Shown here: one piece after another, positions 26,021 through 34,535 of the stretch
How positions within the stretch are numbered: the stretch's first letter is position 1
How the letters are laid out: each line of letters starts with the position of its first letter
Source: Kaistella jeonii
GTDB lineage: Bacteria > Bacteroidota > Bacteroidia > Flavobacteriales > Weeksellaceae
DNA length: 64,000 bases
Assembly: GCF_000812865.1 (NCBI RefSeq)
Contig: NZ_JSYL01000008.1
Location: 41,167 to 105,166 of the forward strand
Reading direction: 5' to 3'
Program-made: the position numbers and the translations under genes
The notes under the pieces: generated by a model
The model's input: the letters and a program-made list of their open reading frames with translations, nothing else
The model's database searches: none
Told to the model about the DNA's origin: nothing

Positions 26021-26842
26021 ATGATCGCTTTAAAGTACCGAGCAAAAGCACCGGAAGTTTATACCCTCTGCGAAATGCTACACAAATTAGGATATGCAAT
26101 AAAAATTTCTGATTCATTTACACTCGAAGTAGATGTTGCAGTAAAAGATTTTCAGAAAAAAAACTCCCTCGTAAGCGACGGAATTGTAGGAATGAAAACA
26201 TGGCAAGTCTTATTCGATAAGAGTTCTAAAATTTTTTCTAATAACAATCTATTTCTTTCTGAATCAGATCTAAAAGATTTTTCAAAAGCTCACAATCTTG
26301 AATTGGCTGCTGTGAAAGCAGTCAACGAAGTAGAAAGTTCCGGCAAAGGTTTCCTGATCAATGGGAAACCAAAAATACTGTTCGAAGGTCATGTTTTTTG
26401 GCAGCAACTTCAAAAAAGAGGTATAAAACCAGAAACGCTTTTAAATTCATCCAACAGAAATGTTCTTTATCCAAAATGGACGAAAGCTTTTTACCAAGGC
26501 GGGGTAAAAGAATATGACCGACTCAATCAAGCCATTGCGATCAGTTCAGACCCTAAAGTAAAGGAAGCCGCTTTAGCTTCAGCATCTTGGGGAAGTTTTC
26601 AGATCATGGGTTATCATGCAGTGAGTTTGGGCTACGCTTCGGTACAGGATTTTGTAGATAAAATGTACCTTCATGAAAGAGAACATTTAAAAGCGTTCGG
26701 TAAATTCCTTGAGGTCAATAACATTATGACCGATTTACGTAATAGAAACTGGGCGAAAGTGGCACAGAAATATAATGGTGCAAGTTATAAATTGAATAAA
26801 TATGACCAAAAATTACAAAAGGCCTACGAGAAATATTCTTAA
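26021..26842 (+). CDS. N-acetylmuramidase with N-terminal peptidoglycan-binding domain
   Basis: 273 residues, no signal peptide. PG_binding_1-like domain at 1-70 (VDVAVKDFQKKNSLVSDGIVGMKTWQVLF) and an N-acetylmuramidase (DUF3380, PF11860) domain at about 80-270: VNEVESSGKGFL with candidate catalytic Glu105, PKILFEGHVFW (Glu122, His124), ASASWGSFQIMGYH, and WAKVAQKYNGASY. It would cut the MurNAc-GlcNAc bond. The family is common as phage endolysins and as secreted or injected antibacterial effectors. Third gene of the trio. No holin, spanin or immunity protein is visible next to it. Confidence 0.9.
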   Translation: MIALKYRAKAPEVYTLCEMLHKLGYAIKISDSFTLEVDVAVKDFQKKNSLVSDGIVGMKTWQVLFDKSSKIFSNNNLFLSESDLKDFSKAHNLELAAVKAVNEVESSGKGFLINGKPKILFEGHVFWQQLQKRGIKPETLLNSSNRNVLYPKWTKAFYQGGVKEYDRLNQAIAISSDPKVKEAALASASWGSFQIMGYHAVSLGYASVQDFVDKMYLHEREHLKAFGKFLEVNNIMTDLRNRNWAKVAQKYNGASYKLNKYDQKLQKAYEKYS

Positions 26843-26859
26843 ATAAAATTCAAAAAAAA

Positions 26860-26884
26860 AGCTGGGAAAATATTATTCCCAGCT
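26860..26884 (-). terminator. Terminator of purA (between convergent muramidase and purA)
   Basis: Stem AGCTGGGAA / TTCCCAGCT (9 bp, 7-base loop) 10 bases after the purA stop, with nine A bases at 26852-26860 on its distal side giving a U-tract for purA. On the + strand it lacks an immediate T run but could still stop the muramidase transcript. Confidence 0.8.
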
Positions 26885-26893
26885 CTTCCATTT

Positions 26894-28180
26894 TTAAAAT
26901 AATTCCTTTCGGATAATGTTCTGACTTCGCTCTGGTCCTACAGAAACCAGATAAACATTAATCCCTAAATATTTTTCGATAAACTCGATATATTTCTTCG
27001 CATTCTCCGGGAGTTCATCATAACTTCGTACTTTGGTAAGATCTTCATCCCAACCTTCCAATTCTTCGTACATCGGCTCATAATTGTATAATTTGGTAGT
27101 TGATGATGTAAAGTAATCGATGATTTTTCCGTCTTCAGTTTTGTACTTCGTAGCTATTTTTATTGGAGAAATTCCTGATAAAACATCCAGTTTTGTGATC
27201 ACTAAATTATTGATTCCGTTGATCATTGTTGCGTGTTTCAATGAAACTAAATCGAGCCAACCCGTTCTTCGTGGTCTTCCTGTAGTTGCACCGAATTCGA
27301 AACCAATTTGTCTTATTTTTTCGCCTAGTTCGTTATCAAGTTCAGTTGGGAATGGTCCTTCTCCAACTCTTGTGGTGTACGCTTTTGCTACTCCAATTAA
27401 ATTTTGCAAACTTGTCGGCGGAACTCCAGCTCCTGAACAAACTCCGCCTGTTGTTGGTGAAGATGATGTTACATATGGATAGGTTCCAAAATCAATATCT
27501 AACATTGCAGCTTGCGCGCCCTCAAACAAAATATTTTTTCCATCGTGGATCGCCTGGTTCAGTTCAACTTCAGTATCAACAATGCGATCTTTTAGTTTTT
27601 GCCCTAATTCTAAAAATTCATTGTAAATTTCGTCATATTCTAAAGTTGGTTTTTCAAAATATTTTTCAAAAAGAGAATTTTTTATTTTTAAATTTTTTCT
27701 CACTTTTTCAGCAAGAACTTCAGGATTTAAAAGATCAACCATTCTGATTCCAACCCTAGCGATTTTATCTTCATAACAAGGACCAATTCCTTTTTTGGTT
27801 GTTCCAATATGAGTTCCCTCCTCTTCTTCCTCGCGATAAGTGTCGAGTAAAATATGATACGGCATAATTACGTGCGCTCTTCTGCTGATAAAAACGTGAT
27901 CAGTACGCATTCCTTTCGCCTCAAGTTGTCCAATTTCTTTTAAGAAAGCTTTAGGATTTACTACTACTCCATTTGCGATGATACATTTACCTTTGCACTG
28001 TAAAACTCCTGATGGAAGCAAGTGTAAAACAAATTTTTCTTCACCTGCGTACACAGTATGTCCCGCATTATCACCTCCCTGAAAACGTACAACGTAATCA
28101 GATTTCGCCGATAAAACGTCTGTTATCTTGCCTTTTCCTTCATCCCCATATTGAAGACCAACAACCACATAAGTCGCCAT
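26894..28180 (-). CDS. purA: Adenylosuccinate synthetase
   Basis: GTP-dependent first step from IMP to AMP. 428 residues. GDEGKGKITD at the N-terminus with catalytic Asp, NAGHTV, GTTKKGIGPCYEDKIAR, ARVGIRM, and the VTKLDVLSG guanine-binding loop; ends VGPERSQNIIRKELF. Own promoter with both -7 and -33 elements and own terminator. Divergent from hpt, so the two purine genes are controlled from the same gap. Confidence 0.97.
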   Translation of the reverse strand: MATYVVVGLQYGDEGKGKITDVLSAKSDYVVRFQGGDNAGHTVYAGEEKFVLHLLPSGVLQCKGKCIIANGVVVNPKAFLKEIGQLEAKGMRTDHVFISRRAHVIMPYHILLDTYREEEEEGTHIGTTKKGIGPCYEDKIARVGIRMVDLLNPEVLAEKVRKNLKIKNSLFEKYFEKPTLEYDEIYNEFLELGQKLKDRIVDTEVELNQAIHDGKNILFEGAQAAMLDIDFGTYPYVTSSSPTTGGVCSGAGVPPTSLQNLIGVAKAYTTRVGEGPFPTELDNELGEKIRQIGFEFGATTGRPRRTGWLDLVSLKHATMINGINNLVITKLDVLSGISPIKIATKYKTEDGKIIDYFTSSTTKLYNYEPMYEELEGWDEDLTKVRSYDELPENAKKYIEFIEKYLGINVYLVSVGPERSQNIIRKELF

Positions 28181-28205
28181 ATTTTACTTTTTTTATAGAT
28201 TTCTA

Positions 28206-28213
28206 CAAAAATA
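28206..28213 (-). promoter_or_regulatory. Promoter -7 element of purA
   Basis: Minus-strand TATTTTTG, 26 bases upstream of the ATG. A TTG (within TTTTTG, ending at 28234) lies about 20 bases before it, the expected -33 spacing for this phylum. Confidence 0.6.
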
Positions 28214-28328
28214 GATTTATTAAAAGTTTTGGGCAAAAATTTAGGAATAAATAATCATCTTTTTTACTAGCAAACTTTCATTTAGGAGCGACAAAAATTT
28301 AAATACAAAAAAATCCCTTAAAAAACCT

Positions 28329-28336
28329 TAAATTTG
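28329..28336 (+). promoter_or_regulatory. -7 promoter element for hpt
   Basis: TAAATTTG followed by C, 18 bases before the hpt ATG, so the leader would be only about 12 bases. Confidence 0.55.
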
Positions 28337-28353
28337 CACTTTGAAAACAATCT

Positions 28354-28908
28354 ATGGAATCTGTACAAATTCACGACAAAACATTCGTTCCTTATCTGAA
28401 AGATCCGGAAATTCAGGAAATTGTAAAAGCTACTGCACTCAAAATTTACGAAGATTACAAGGATGAAACACCTGTATTTATTGGAGTTTTAAATGGTGTA
28501 ATTCTCTTTTTCTCTGACCTTTTGAAACATTATCCGGGGAAATGCGAAATTGCATTTTTGCAAATGAGTTCTTATGCCGGAACGCAATCTACAGGAATTG
28601 TTTACCAAAAAATGGAACTGACGAAAGATATTAAAGACCGTCATATTATTTTGGTCGAAGATATTGTGGACACGGGAAATACCGTGGAAAGTCTTTTTCA
28701 ATATTTTAAAGAAACCCAAAGACCAAAATCAGTAAAATTAGCGACTTTCCTTTTAAAGCCCGATGTTTACAAGAAAGATTTCAAATTGGACTATGTTGGT
28801 AAAGAAATTCCGAATAAATTTGTTTTGGGATACGGTTTAGATTATGATGAATTAGGAAGAAATCTAAAAGATTTATATCAGTTAGAAGAAGGTCGTATTA
28901 ATGAATAA
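28354..28908 (+). CDS. hpt: Hypoxanthine phosphoribosyltransferase
   Basis: Purine salvage: hypoxanthine or guanine plus PRPP to IMP or GMP. 184 residues. PRPP loop HIILVEDIVDTGNTV (EDIVDTG motif), flexible-loop region LQMSSYAGTQSTG, and base-binding KLDYVGKEIPNKFVLGYGLDYDE. The first gene of hpt-adk-obg, 60 bases before adk. Short predicted leader. Confidence 0.94.
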   Translation: MESVQIHDKTFVPYLKDPEIQEIVKATALKIYEDYKDETPVFIGVLNGVILFFSDLLKHYPGKCEIAFLQMSSYAGTQSTGIVYQKMELTKDIKDRHIILVEDIVDTGNTVESLFQYFKETQRPKSVKLATFLLKPDVYKKDFKLDYVGKEIPNKFVLGYGLDYDELGRNLKDLYQLEEGRINE

Positions 28909-28968
28909 GGCGACTTTTTGAAATAAATATATTAAGAAGCAAATTTCAAAATATTCAAACAGTAAAAA

Positions 28969-29547
28969 ATGATTAACATCGTTCTATTTGGTCCTCCAGG
29001 AAGCGGAAAAGGCACACAGGCTCAGAATTTAATTGAAAAATTTAATCTGAAACAAATTTCTACCGGTGATTTGTTCCGTTACAATATGAAAAATGATACT
29101 GAACTTGGCAAACTCGCAAAATCATTTATCGATAAAGGTGAATTGGTTCCTGATCAAGTTACGACCGATATGTTGACCGATGAAGTTAAAAAACCATCTC
29201 CTACAAAAGGTTTCATCTTTGATGGTTATCCAAGAACGACCAACCAAACTGAGGAACTGGAAAAAATCGTAAAAGAAGTTTTGAATGATAAAATTTCAAT
29301 CTGTATTTCTTTGGTTGTTGATGATGAAATGTTAGTGCAAAGACTTCTGAACAGAGGTAAAACAAGTGGAAGAACTGATGATTCCAACGAAGAAATTATT
29401 AGAAATAGAATTAAAGAATATTACGCAAAAACTGCAGAAATTGCTGAACTCTACAAACAACAAGGCAAATATGTCGAAGTAAACGGAGTCGGAGCAATCG
29501 ATGAAATATCTGAAAAACTTTTTGCAGAAGTAGAAAAAATAAAATAG
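28969..29547 (+). CDS. adk: Adenylate kinase
   Basis: AMP + ATP to 2 ADP. 192 residues, the short form without a Zn-lid insert. Walker A GPPGSGKGTQ at 8-17, AMP-binding ISTGDLFRYN, DGYPRTTNQ, and lid RGKTSGRTDD. Stands between hpt and obg, a usual neighbourhood in Bacteroidota. Confidence 0.97.
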   Translation: MINIVLFGPPGSGKGTQAQNLIEKFNLKQISTGDLFRYNMKNDTELGKLAKSFIDKGELVPDQVTTDMLTDEVKKPSPTKGFIFDGYPRTTNQTEELEKIVKEVLNDKISICISLVVDDEMLVQRLLNRGKTSGRTDDSNEEIIRNRIKEYYAKTAEIAELYKQQGKYVEVNGVGAIDEISEKLFAEVEKIK

Positions 29548-29629
29548 GTTGCAGCAAAAGGGATTTTGGTTTTAAATTATTAAATCCTTAAAAAACTCTT
29601 TTTTATCTGAGTCCTAAAAATTAAAAATT

Positions 29630-30628
29630 ATGTCCAATTTCGTAGATTACGTTAAAATTCATTGTAAATCAGGTCACGGTGGTGCAGGTTCTTCGCATCT
29701 TCGTCGTGAAAAATATATTCCAAAAGGTGGTCCTGATGGCGGAGACGGCGGACGAGGCGGTCATGTAATTATGAAAGGAAACGCTCATGAATGGACGCTT
29801 TTACCACTTCGTTACACAAGACACATCAAAGCTGAAAAAGGTCACAACGGGATGAAAAATCAGTTGACCGGGGCTTATGGTGAAGACATGTATATTGAAG
29901 TTCCACTGGGAACAATTGCCAGAAATGAAGAAGGTGAGATCATCGCTGAAATTTTAGAAGACGGCCAGGAAATCATCATCAAACATGGTGGAAAAGGTGG
30001 AAAAGGAAACGAACATTTCAAAACTTCTACCAACCAAACTCCACGTTTTGCACAACCAGGAATGGAGGGTGAAGAAGGTTTTGTAATTTTTGAGCTGAAA
30101 CTTTTGGCAGATGTAGGTCTTGTTGGTTTTCCGAATGCAGGAAAATCTACCCTTTTGGCAGCAGTTTCTGCAGCAAAACCGAAAATTGCAAACTACGCTT
30201 TTACCACTTTAACTCCGAATCTCGGAATTGTGGATTACCGAAATTACAAATCTTTTGTAATGGCCGATATTCCAGGAATTATAGAGGGTGCGGCGGAAGG
30301 AAAAGGTCTTGGTCACCGATTTTTAAGACATATTGAAAGAAATTCAATTCTTTTGTTTATGATTCCGGCGGATTCTGAAAGTCATTTTCAAGAATTTAAA
30401 ATTTTGGAAAACGAACTGAAAGAATACAATCCTGAATTGATGGACAAAGATTTTTTGATTTCTATTTCTAAATCAGATTTACTAGATGATGAACTGAAAC
30501 AAGAAATATTAAAAGAATTCCCAGAAGACCGCAAACCGATTTTCTTTTCTGGTGTAACACAAGAAGGAATTATGGAATTGAAAGATGCGATCTGGAAAAG
30601 ATTGCACGGTGAAGGAGAAAATCTTTAA
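29630..30628 (+). CDS. obgE: GTPase Obg
   Basis: Ribosome-associated GTPase. 332 residues. Gly-rich Obg fold at 1-158 ([18 protein letters not shown]), G1 [12 protein letters not shown]3 [17 protein letters not shown]4 SKSD. Lacks the C-terminal OCT domain of some Obg proteins, ending shortly after the G domain. Last of hpt-adk-obg; 82 bases after adk. Confidence 0.97.
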   Translation: MSNFVDYVKIHCKSGHGGAGSSHLRREKYIPKGGPDGGDGGRGGHVIMKGNAHEWTLLPLRYTRHIKAEKGHNGMKNQLTGAYGEDMYIEVPLGTIARNEEGEIIAEILEDGQEIIIKHGGKGGKGNEHFKTSTNQTPRFAQPGMEGEEGFVIFELKLLADVGLVGFPNAGKSTLLAAVSAAKPKIANYAFTTLTPNLGIVDYRNYKSFVMADIPGIIEGAAEGKGLGHRFLRHIERNSILLFMIPADSESHFQEFKILENELKEYNPELMDKDFLISISKSDLLDDELKQEILKEFPEDRKPIFFSGVTQEGIMELKDAIWKRLHGEGENL

Positions 30629-30736
30629 AAAATTTCAGTATTTAGATATTTATAAAGTATTTGGTGATAATCGATTTGTGATCGATTCAAATAAATTTTT
30701 GGCGTAATAGTTGAAGTATTTTTTTGAATTTATTTT

Positions 30737-31222
30737 ATAAAGTACTTATTTACTATCATTTTTTCGGCTTTTTTATTTTCTTGTACTACCCAAAATTCTA
30801 ATCAATATTCTAAGATTCAATACGAAGCAGGTGCCTGTTTTGGTTTTTGTCCTATTTTTAAAATGACGATTAATCCGAACCGAACTGCGGTAATTGAAGC
30901 GGAACATTTCACTTTTTCTGAAGGAAATTCCAAAGCTGATTTTTCGAAAGCTAAAGAGGGAACTTTTAAAACAACCATTAAAGAAGAAGACTTTTCTAAA
31001 ATAATCTTTTTATTAGAAAACGCTGATTTAAAATCTTTAAAAGATCAATATAAAAACAGAAATGTATCTGATCTTCCAACTTCATATTTAAGAATTAATT
31101 TTGCCGATGGAACCTCGAAAAACATTGAAGATTATGGTAAAAATGGAACTCCAAAATTGGCGGAAATTTATAAGTTCATGGAAAATTTGCGATCGAATCA
31201 AACTTGGGTGAAAGTGAATTAA
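30737..31222 (+). CDS. DUF6438-like lipoprotein with no standard start codon (ATA)
   Basis: The first ATG in frame (30863) leaves only 119 residues, but the frame is open upstream and encodes a complete lipoprotein signal, KYLFTIIFSAFLFSCTTQN, and the conserved beginning YEAGACFGFCPIFKMTI (DUF6438-type CFGxCP). The codon before this signal is ATA at 30737, in the place of ATG. An in-frame TGA at 30725 closes the frame and the only codons in between are ATT, TAT, TTT and ATA. So translation starts at ATA or ATT, or the start codon was lost by ATG-to-ATA mutation. Domain function unknown; FTTIKEEDFSKIIFLLENADL fits the family. Downstream of obg by 108 bases. Confidence 0.65.
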   Translation: MKYLFTIIFSAFLFSCTTQNSNQYSKIQYEAGACFGFCPIFKMTINPNRTAVIEAEHFTFSEGNSKADFSKAKEGTFKTTIKEEDFSKIIFLLENADLKSLKDQYKNRNVSDLPTSYLRINFADGTSKNIEDYGKNGTPKLAEIYKFMENLRSNQTWVKVN

Positions 31223-31338
31223 TACTTTTTGTAAATTGATTTCTAATCAGATTTTTTCGTTTAAATTTACTTTCGGGTTTTTTATTTACAAACACCAAAT
31301 CATTAGAAATCTTTAAACACAATTTAGAAAAAACTATA

Positions 31339-33096
31339 ATGGAAACGCTTTCTATAGAAAAACCGACTCATAAAAAACTTAACGAACTTCAGTCTACGGC
31401 GATTTCTGGCAATGATATTAGTTCTTCTTGCCTGTACGTTTCTGCGCTTACCATTATGTATGCGGGACAATATGCATGGCTTTCTTTATTGATTGTCGCA
31501 GTTGTTCTTTTCCTTTTTCGAAAAATATATGTGGAAGTTGTAGGTGCGCTTCCTTTGAATGGAGGTGCTTATAATGTTTTGTTAAATACTGCTTCAAAAC
31601 GTACTGCTTCAGTTGCGGCGACACTTACGGTCTTATCTTATATGGCAACTGCAGTAATTTCTGCGAGTGAAGCCATGCATTATTTGCACAATCTTTTGCC
31701 ATGGATTAATGTAATAATCGCGACCATTATTGTACTTTTTATTTTCACAATGCTCACTATTTCGGGGATCGGAGAATCGGCAAATGTTGCGGTAGTTATA
31801 TTTATTATTCATCTGGTATCGCTTTCCCTTCTTGTACTTGCAGGAGTTTGGTTTATCGCAAATCACGGTTTTGAAACCTTACATTTGAATTGGAATACAC
31901 CAATAAAATCAGGTGGAATTATCACAGCATTATTTCTGGGTTTTTCTGCCGCGATGCTTGGAATCTCAGGTTTTGAAAGTTCCGCAAATTTTGTAGAAGA
32001 ACAGGAAGCCGGAGTTTTCAGCAAAACTTTGAGAAATATGTGGGGAATTGTAAGCTTTTTTAATCCACTTTTAGCTTTGATAATTATTTTCGTGTTACCA
32101 CTTTCTACCGTTGGAGAACACCAAACCTCTTTATTAGCTTATGTTGGAGAAATTACGGGCGGGAAATGGCTGGCTTATTTCATCGCAATAGACGCGGTTT
32201 TGGTTCTTTGTGGAGCTGTTCTTACTTCATTTGTCGGAGTTTCGGGATTGGTCAATCGGATGACACTGGATCGAATTTTACCCAATTTCTTTTTAAAACA
32301 AAATAAAAAAGGATCTCATTATCGTATTGCGATCGCCTTTTTTATCCTTTGCATTTCCGTCTTGTTTGTGACAAGAGGAAATCTCACTTCTCTCGCGGGA
32401 GTTTATACTTTTTCTTTCTTATCAGTAATGGCACTTTTCGGAATCGGGAATTTACTTTTAAAATTTAAACGAAGAAAACTTCCACGTCCGGTGAGAGCTT
32501 CCATTCTATCTGTTTTGGTGGCAATTGCTTTTATCATCATTGCATTTTGGGGAAATATCGTTTTAAACGGAGGTGCATTTTTTACTTTTTTAAAATATCT
32601 TTTCCCTGCCTTGATCGCTGTTATGATTATGCTCAACCGAATTGTAATCATTAAAGGTATTATCTCTATTTTAGAAAATATTTATATTCCTTTCCGAGGT
32701 TTCGCCATCAAGAGCAGCCGGAAATTAAATCGCCTTCAACATGAAATCAATGCACAGGAATTCGTATTCTTCACCAAGAAAGACAATGTAGCGATCTTAA
32801 ATAAAGTGATGCAATATGTAGAAAATAATGAAACGACACGAAAATTAAAAATCGTGAACGTGATGAAAGAGGGCGAAAATAATGATGAATTAAAAATCGA
32901 CCTTCGCGTTTTAGATCGTGCTTATCCGCATATCGATATTGATTTTGTAGAAATTATCGGAGAATTCACACCAGAATTAATTGATAAACTTTCCCAGAAA
33001 TGGAATATCCCTAAAAACTTTATGTTCATCGCTTCTCCAAGTGACCAATTCAGTTATCGGGTTGCAGATTTGGGCGGAGTTCGTTTAATCATGTAA
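31339..33096 (+). CDS. APC-family amino acid permease with C-terminal cytoplasmic domain
   Basis: 585 residues. About 12 membrane segments, starting LYVSALTIMYAGQYAWLSLLI and ending KYLFPALIAVMIMLNRIVII; ISGFESSANFVEEQEAGVF in segment 6 is the APC signature. The last ~130 residues are soluble and end YRVADLGGVRLIM; they may bind a regulator. Substrate unknown. It is the first of three transporters on the + strand. Confidence 0.88.
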   Translation: METLSIEKPTHKKLNELQSTAISGNDISSSCLYVSALTIMYAGQYAWLSLLIVAVVLFLFRKIYVEVVGALPLNGGAYNVLLNTASKRTASVAATLTVLSYMATAVISASEAMHYLHNLLPWINVIIATIIVLFIFTMLTISGIGESANVAVVIFIIHLVSLSLLVLAGVWFIANHGFETLHLNWNTPIKSGGIITALFLGFSAAMLGISGFESSANFVEEQEAGVFSKTLRNMWGIVSFFNPLLALIIIFVLPLSTVGEHQTSLLAYVGEITGGKWLAYFIAIDAVLVLCGAVLTSFVGVSGLVNRMTLDRILPNFFLKQNKKGSHYRIAIAFFILCISVLFVTRGNLTSLAGVYTFSFLSVMALFGIGNLLLKFKRRKLPRPVRASILSVLVAIAFIIIAFWGNIVLNGGAFFTFLKYLFPALIAVMIMLNRIVIIKGIISILENIYIPFRGFAIKSSRKLNRLQHEINAQEFVFFTKKDNVAILNKVMQYVENNETTRKLKIVNVMKEGENNDELKIDLRVLDRAYPHIDIDFVEIIGEFTPELIDKLSQKWNIPKNFMFIASPSDQFSYRVADLGGVRLIM

Positions 33097-33219
33097 TTAA
33101 AATAGGAATTTGAAACTAAAAATATTTTGATATAACTTATCTTACAAAGGGTTTTACATCTCAATCAAAAATATTACTTCTGCAAATATTGTTTTTATAA
33201 AGTTTTCATTCTCTTTTAC

Positions 33220-33227
33220 TAAATTTG
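33220..33227 (+). promoter_or_regulatory. -7 promoter element for the DUF389 gene
   Basis: TAAATTTG followed by G, 20 bases before the ATG at 33247. It suggests that the DUF389-CPA1 pair is transcribed separately from the APC gene. Confidence 0.5.
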
Positions 33228-33246
33228 GTTTCTCTAATTTTTTTTA

Positions 33247-34530
33247 ATGAATAATATTTTCAATCTTCACAATGGCGAAGAAGACAAGCAGAAAGTTCTA
33301 GCTAATGTAAAAAGCAATACTTCATTCAACGGTTCTAATCTTTGGATCTTAGCATGTGCAATTTTAGTAGCTTCTGTCGGTTTGAATGTGAATTCTACAG
33401 CAGTTGTAATTGGTGCGATGCTTATTTCACCTTTGATGGGACCAATTGTTGGTGCCGGTTTTGCGTTGGGAATGTTTGATTTTCATTTGTTGCGACGGTC
33501 TTTAAAAAACCTGTTGCTCGCTACAGTTGTTGGATTAGTTGTTTCATTTTTATACTTTTATTTAAGTCCTTACAAAGAAGCGCATTCCGAAATTATTGCA
33601 CGAACGGCACCTAATATTTACGATGTTTTGATTGCATTCTTTGGTGGTTTGGTTGGTGTAATTGCGGTAACTCGTGTTGAAAAAGGGAATCCAATTCCAG
33701 GAGTTGCGATTGCAACTGCTTTGATGCCACCACTTTGTACAGCAGGTTACGGTTTAGCAACAGGAAATTTCGCCTACTTCGGCGGGGCATTATTTCTTTA
33801 TACCATTAATTGTGTTTTTATCTGCATTGCAACTTATGTAATTGTGAAATTCCTCAATTATCCGGCTGTAGAATTGGTCGATAAAAAGAAATCGAACAAA
33901 ATAAGAATCTGGATCAGCGTAATCATTGCATTAATGATTGTTCCCAGCATTTTTTTTGCTTACCGATTTATCGATCAGCAGAATTACGAAATTAAGGTAA
34001 AAAACTTTTTATCAAAAGAATTTGAAGAAAAAGGAAACACCATTGTTTACAAAAAAACTACATACTCCTCTAATCCTAAAAAAATTGAACTAGCCTTTCT
34101 CTCCCGAAAATTTTCAGCAGTACAAATAAAGGAAGTTAATGAAAAACTAAAAGCCTATAAAATTGAAAATACGCGGGTAATTATTCGCCAGGACAGTGCT
34201 TTTCTCGCCAACGCAACCACCAAAAATGCTGCAAGCAATGAAGTTGAAGATCAGTCTAAAGCTATCATTTCTGAACTGACCAATGAGGTAAAAAAATATA
34301 CTTTCAAGACGGAAAATATATTTCCAGAAGCACAATCCATCATTCCGGAACTCAACACAATTTCTGTCGCGAAACAGGAAATTTTTAATAAAAGTGATTC
34401 TACCAAAATTATTCCCGTCGCATTTTACGAATCGACTAAAGCACTTACTACCGACCAGGAAAAAATACTTCAAAATTGGCTAAAAGTGAAACTGAAAATT
34501 GATACGATAGAAGTCTACAAGAGAAATTAA
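33247..34530 (+). CDS. DUF389 (TIGR00341) membrane protein
   Basis: 427 residues. Five to six membrane segments in the first 250 residues; VNSTAVVIGAMLISPLMGPIVGAG is the DUF389 signature. The C-terminal ~170 residues are soluble, alpha/beta-like, and likely periplasmic or cytoplasmic. DUF389 proteins are unassigned transporters. The next gene starts 5 bases after the stop, so the two are co-translated. Confidence 0.87.
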   Translation: MNNIFNLHNGEEDKQKVLANVKSNTSFNGSNLWILACAILVASVGLNVNSTAVVIGAMLISPLMGPIVGAGFALGMFDFHLLRRSLKNLLLATVVGLVVSFLYFYLSPYKEAHSEIIARTAPNIYDVLIAFFGGLVGVIAVTRVEKGNPIPGVAIATALMPPLCTAGYGLATGNFAYFGGALFLYTINCVFICIATYVIVKFLNYPAVELVDKKKSNKIRIWISVIIALMIVPSIFFAYRFIDQQNYEIKVKNFLSKEFEEKGNTIVYKKTTYSSNPKKIELAFLSRKFSAVQIKEVNEKLKAYKIENTRVIIRQDSAFLANATTKNAASNEVEDQSKAIISELTNEVKKYTFKTENIFPEAQSIIPELNTISVAKQEIFNKSDSTKIIPVAFYESTKALTTDQEKILQNWLKVKLKIDTIEVYKRN

Positions 34531-34535
34531 AAAAT

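Noticed and set aside
30669..30687. Inverted repeat AATCGAT / ATCGATT after obg
   Set aside because: Only 7 bp with a weak A/T stem and no T run next to it, so I do not call it a terminator.
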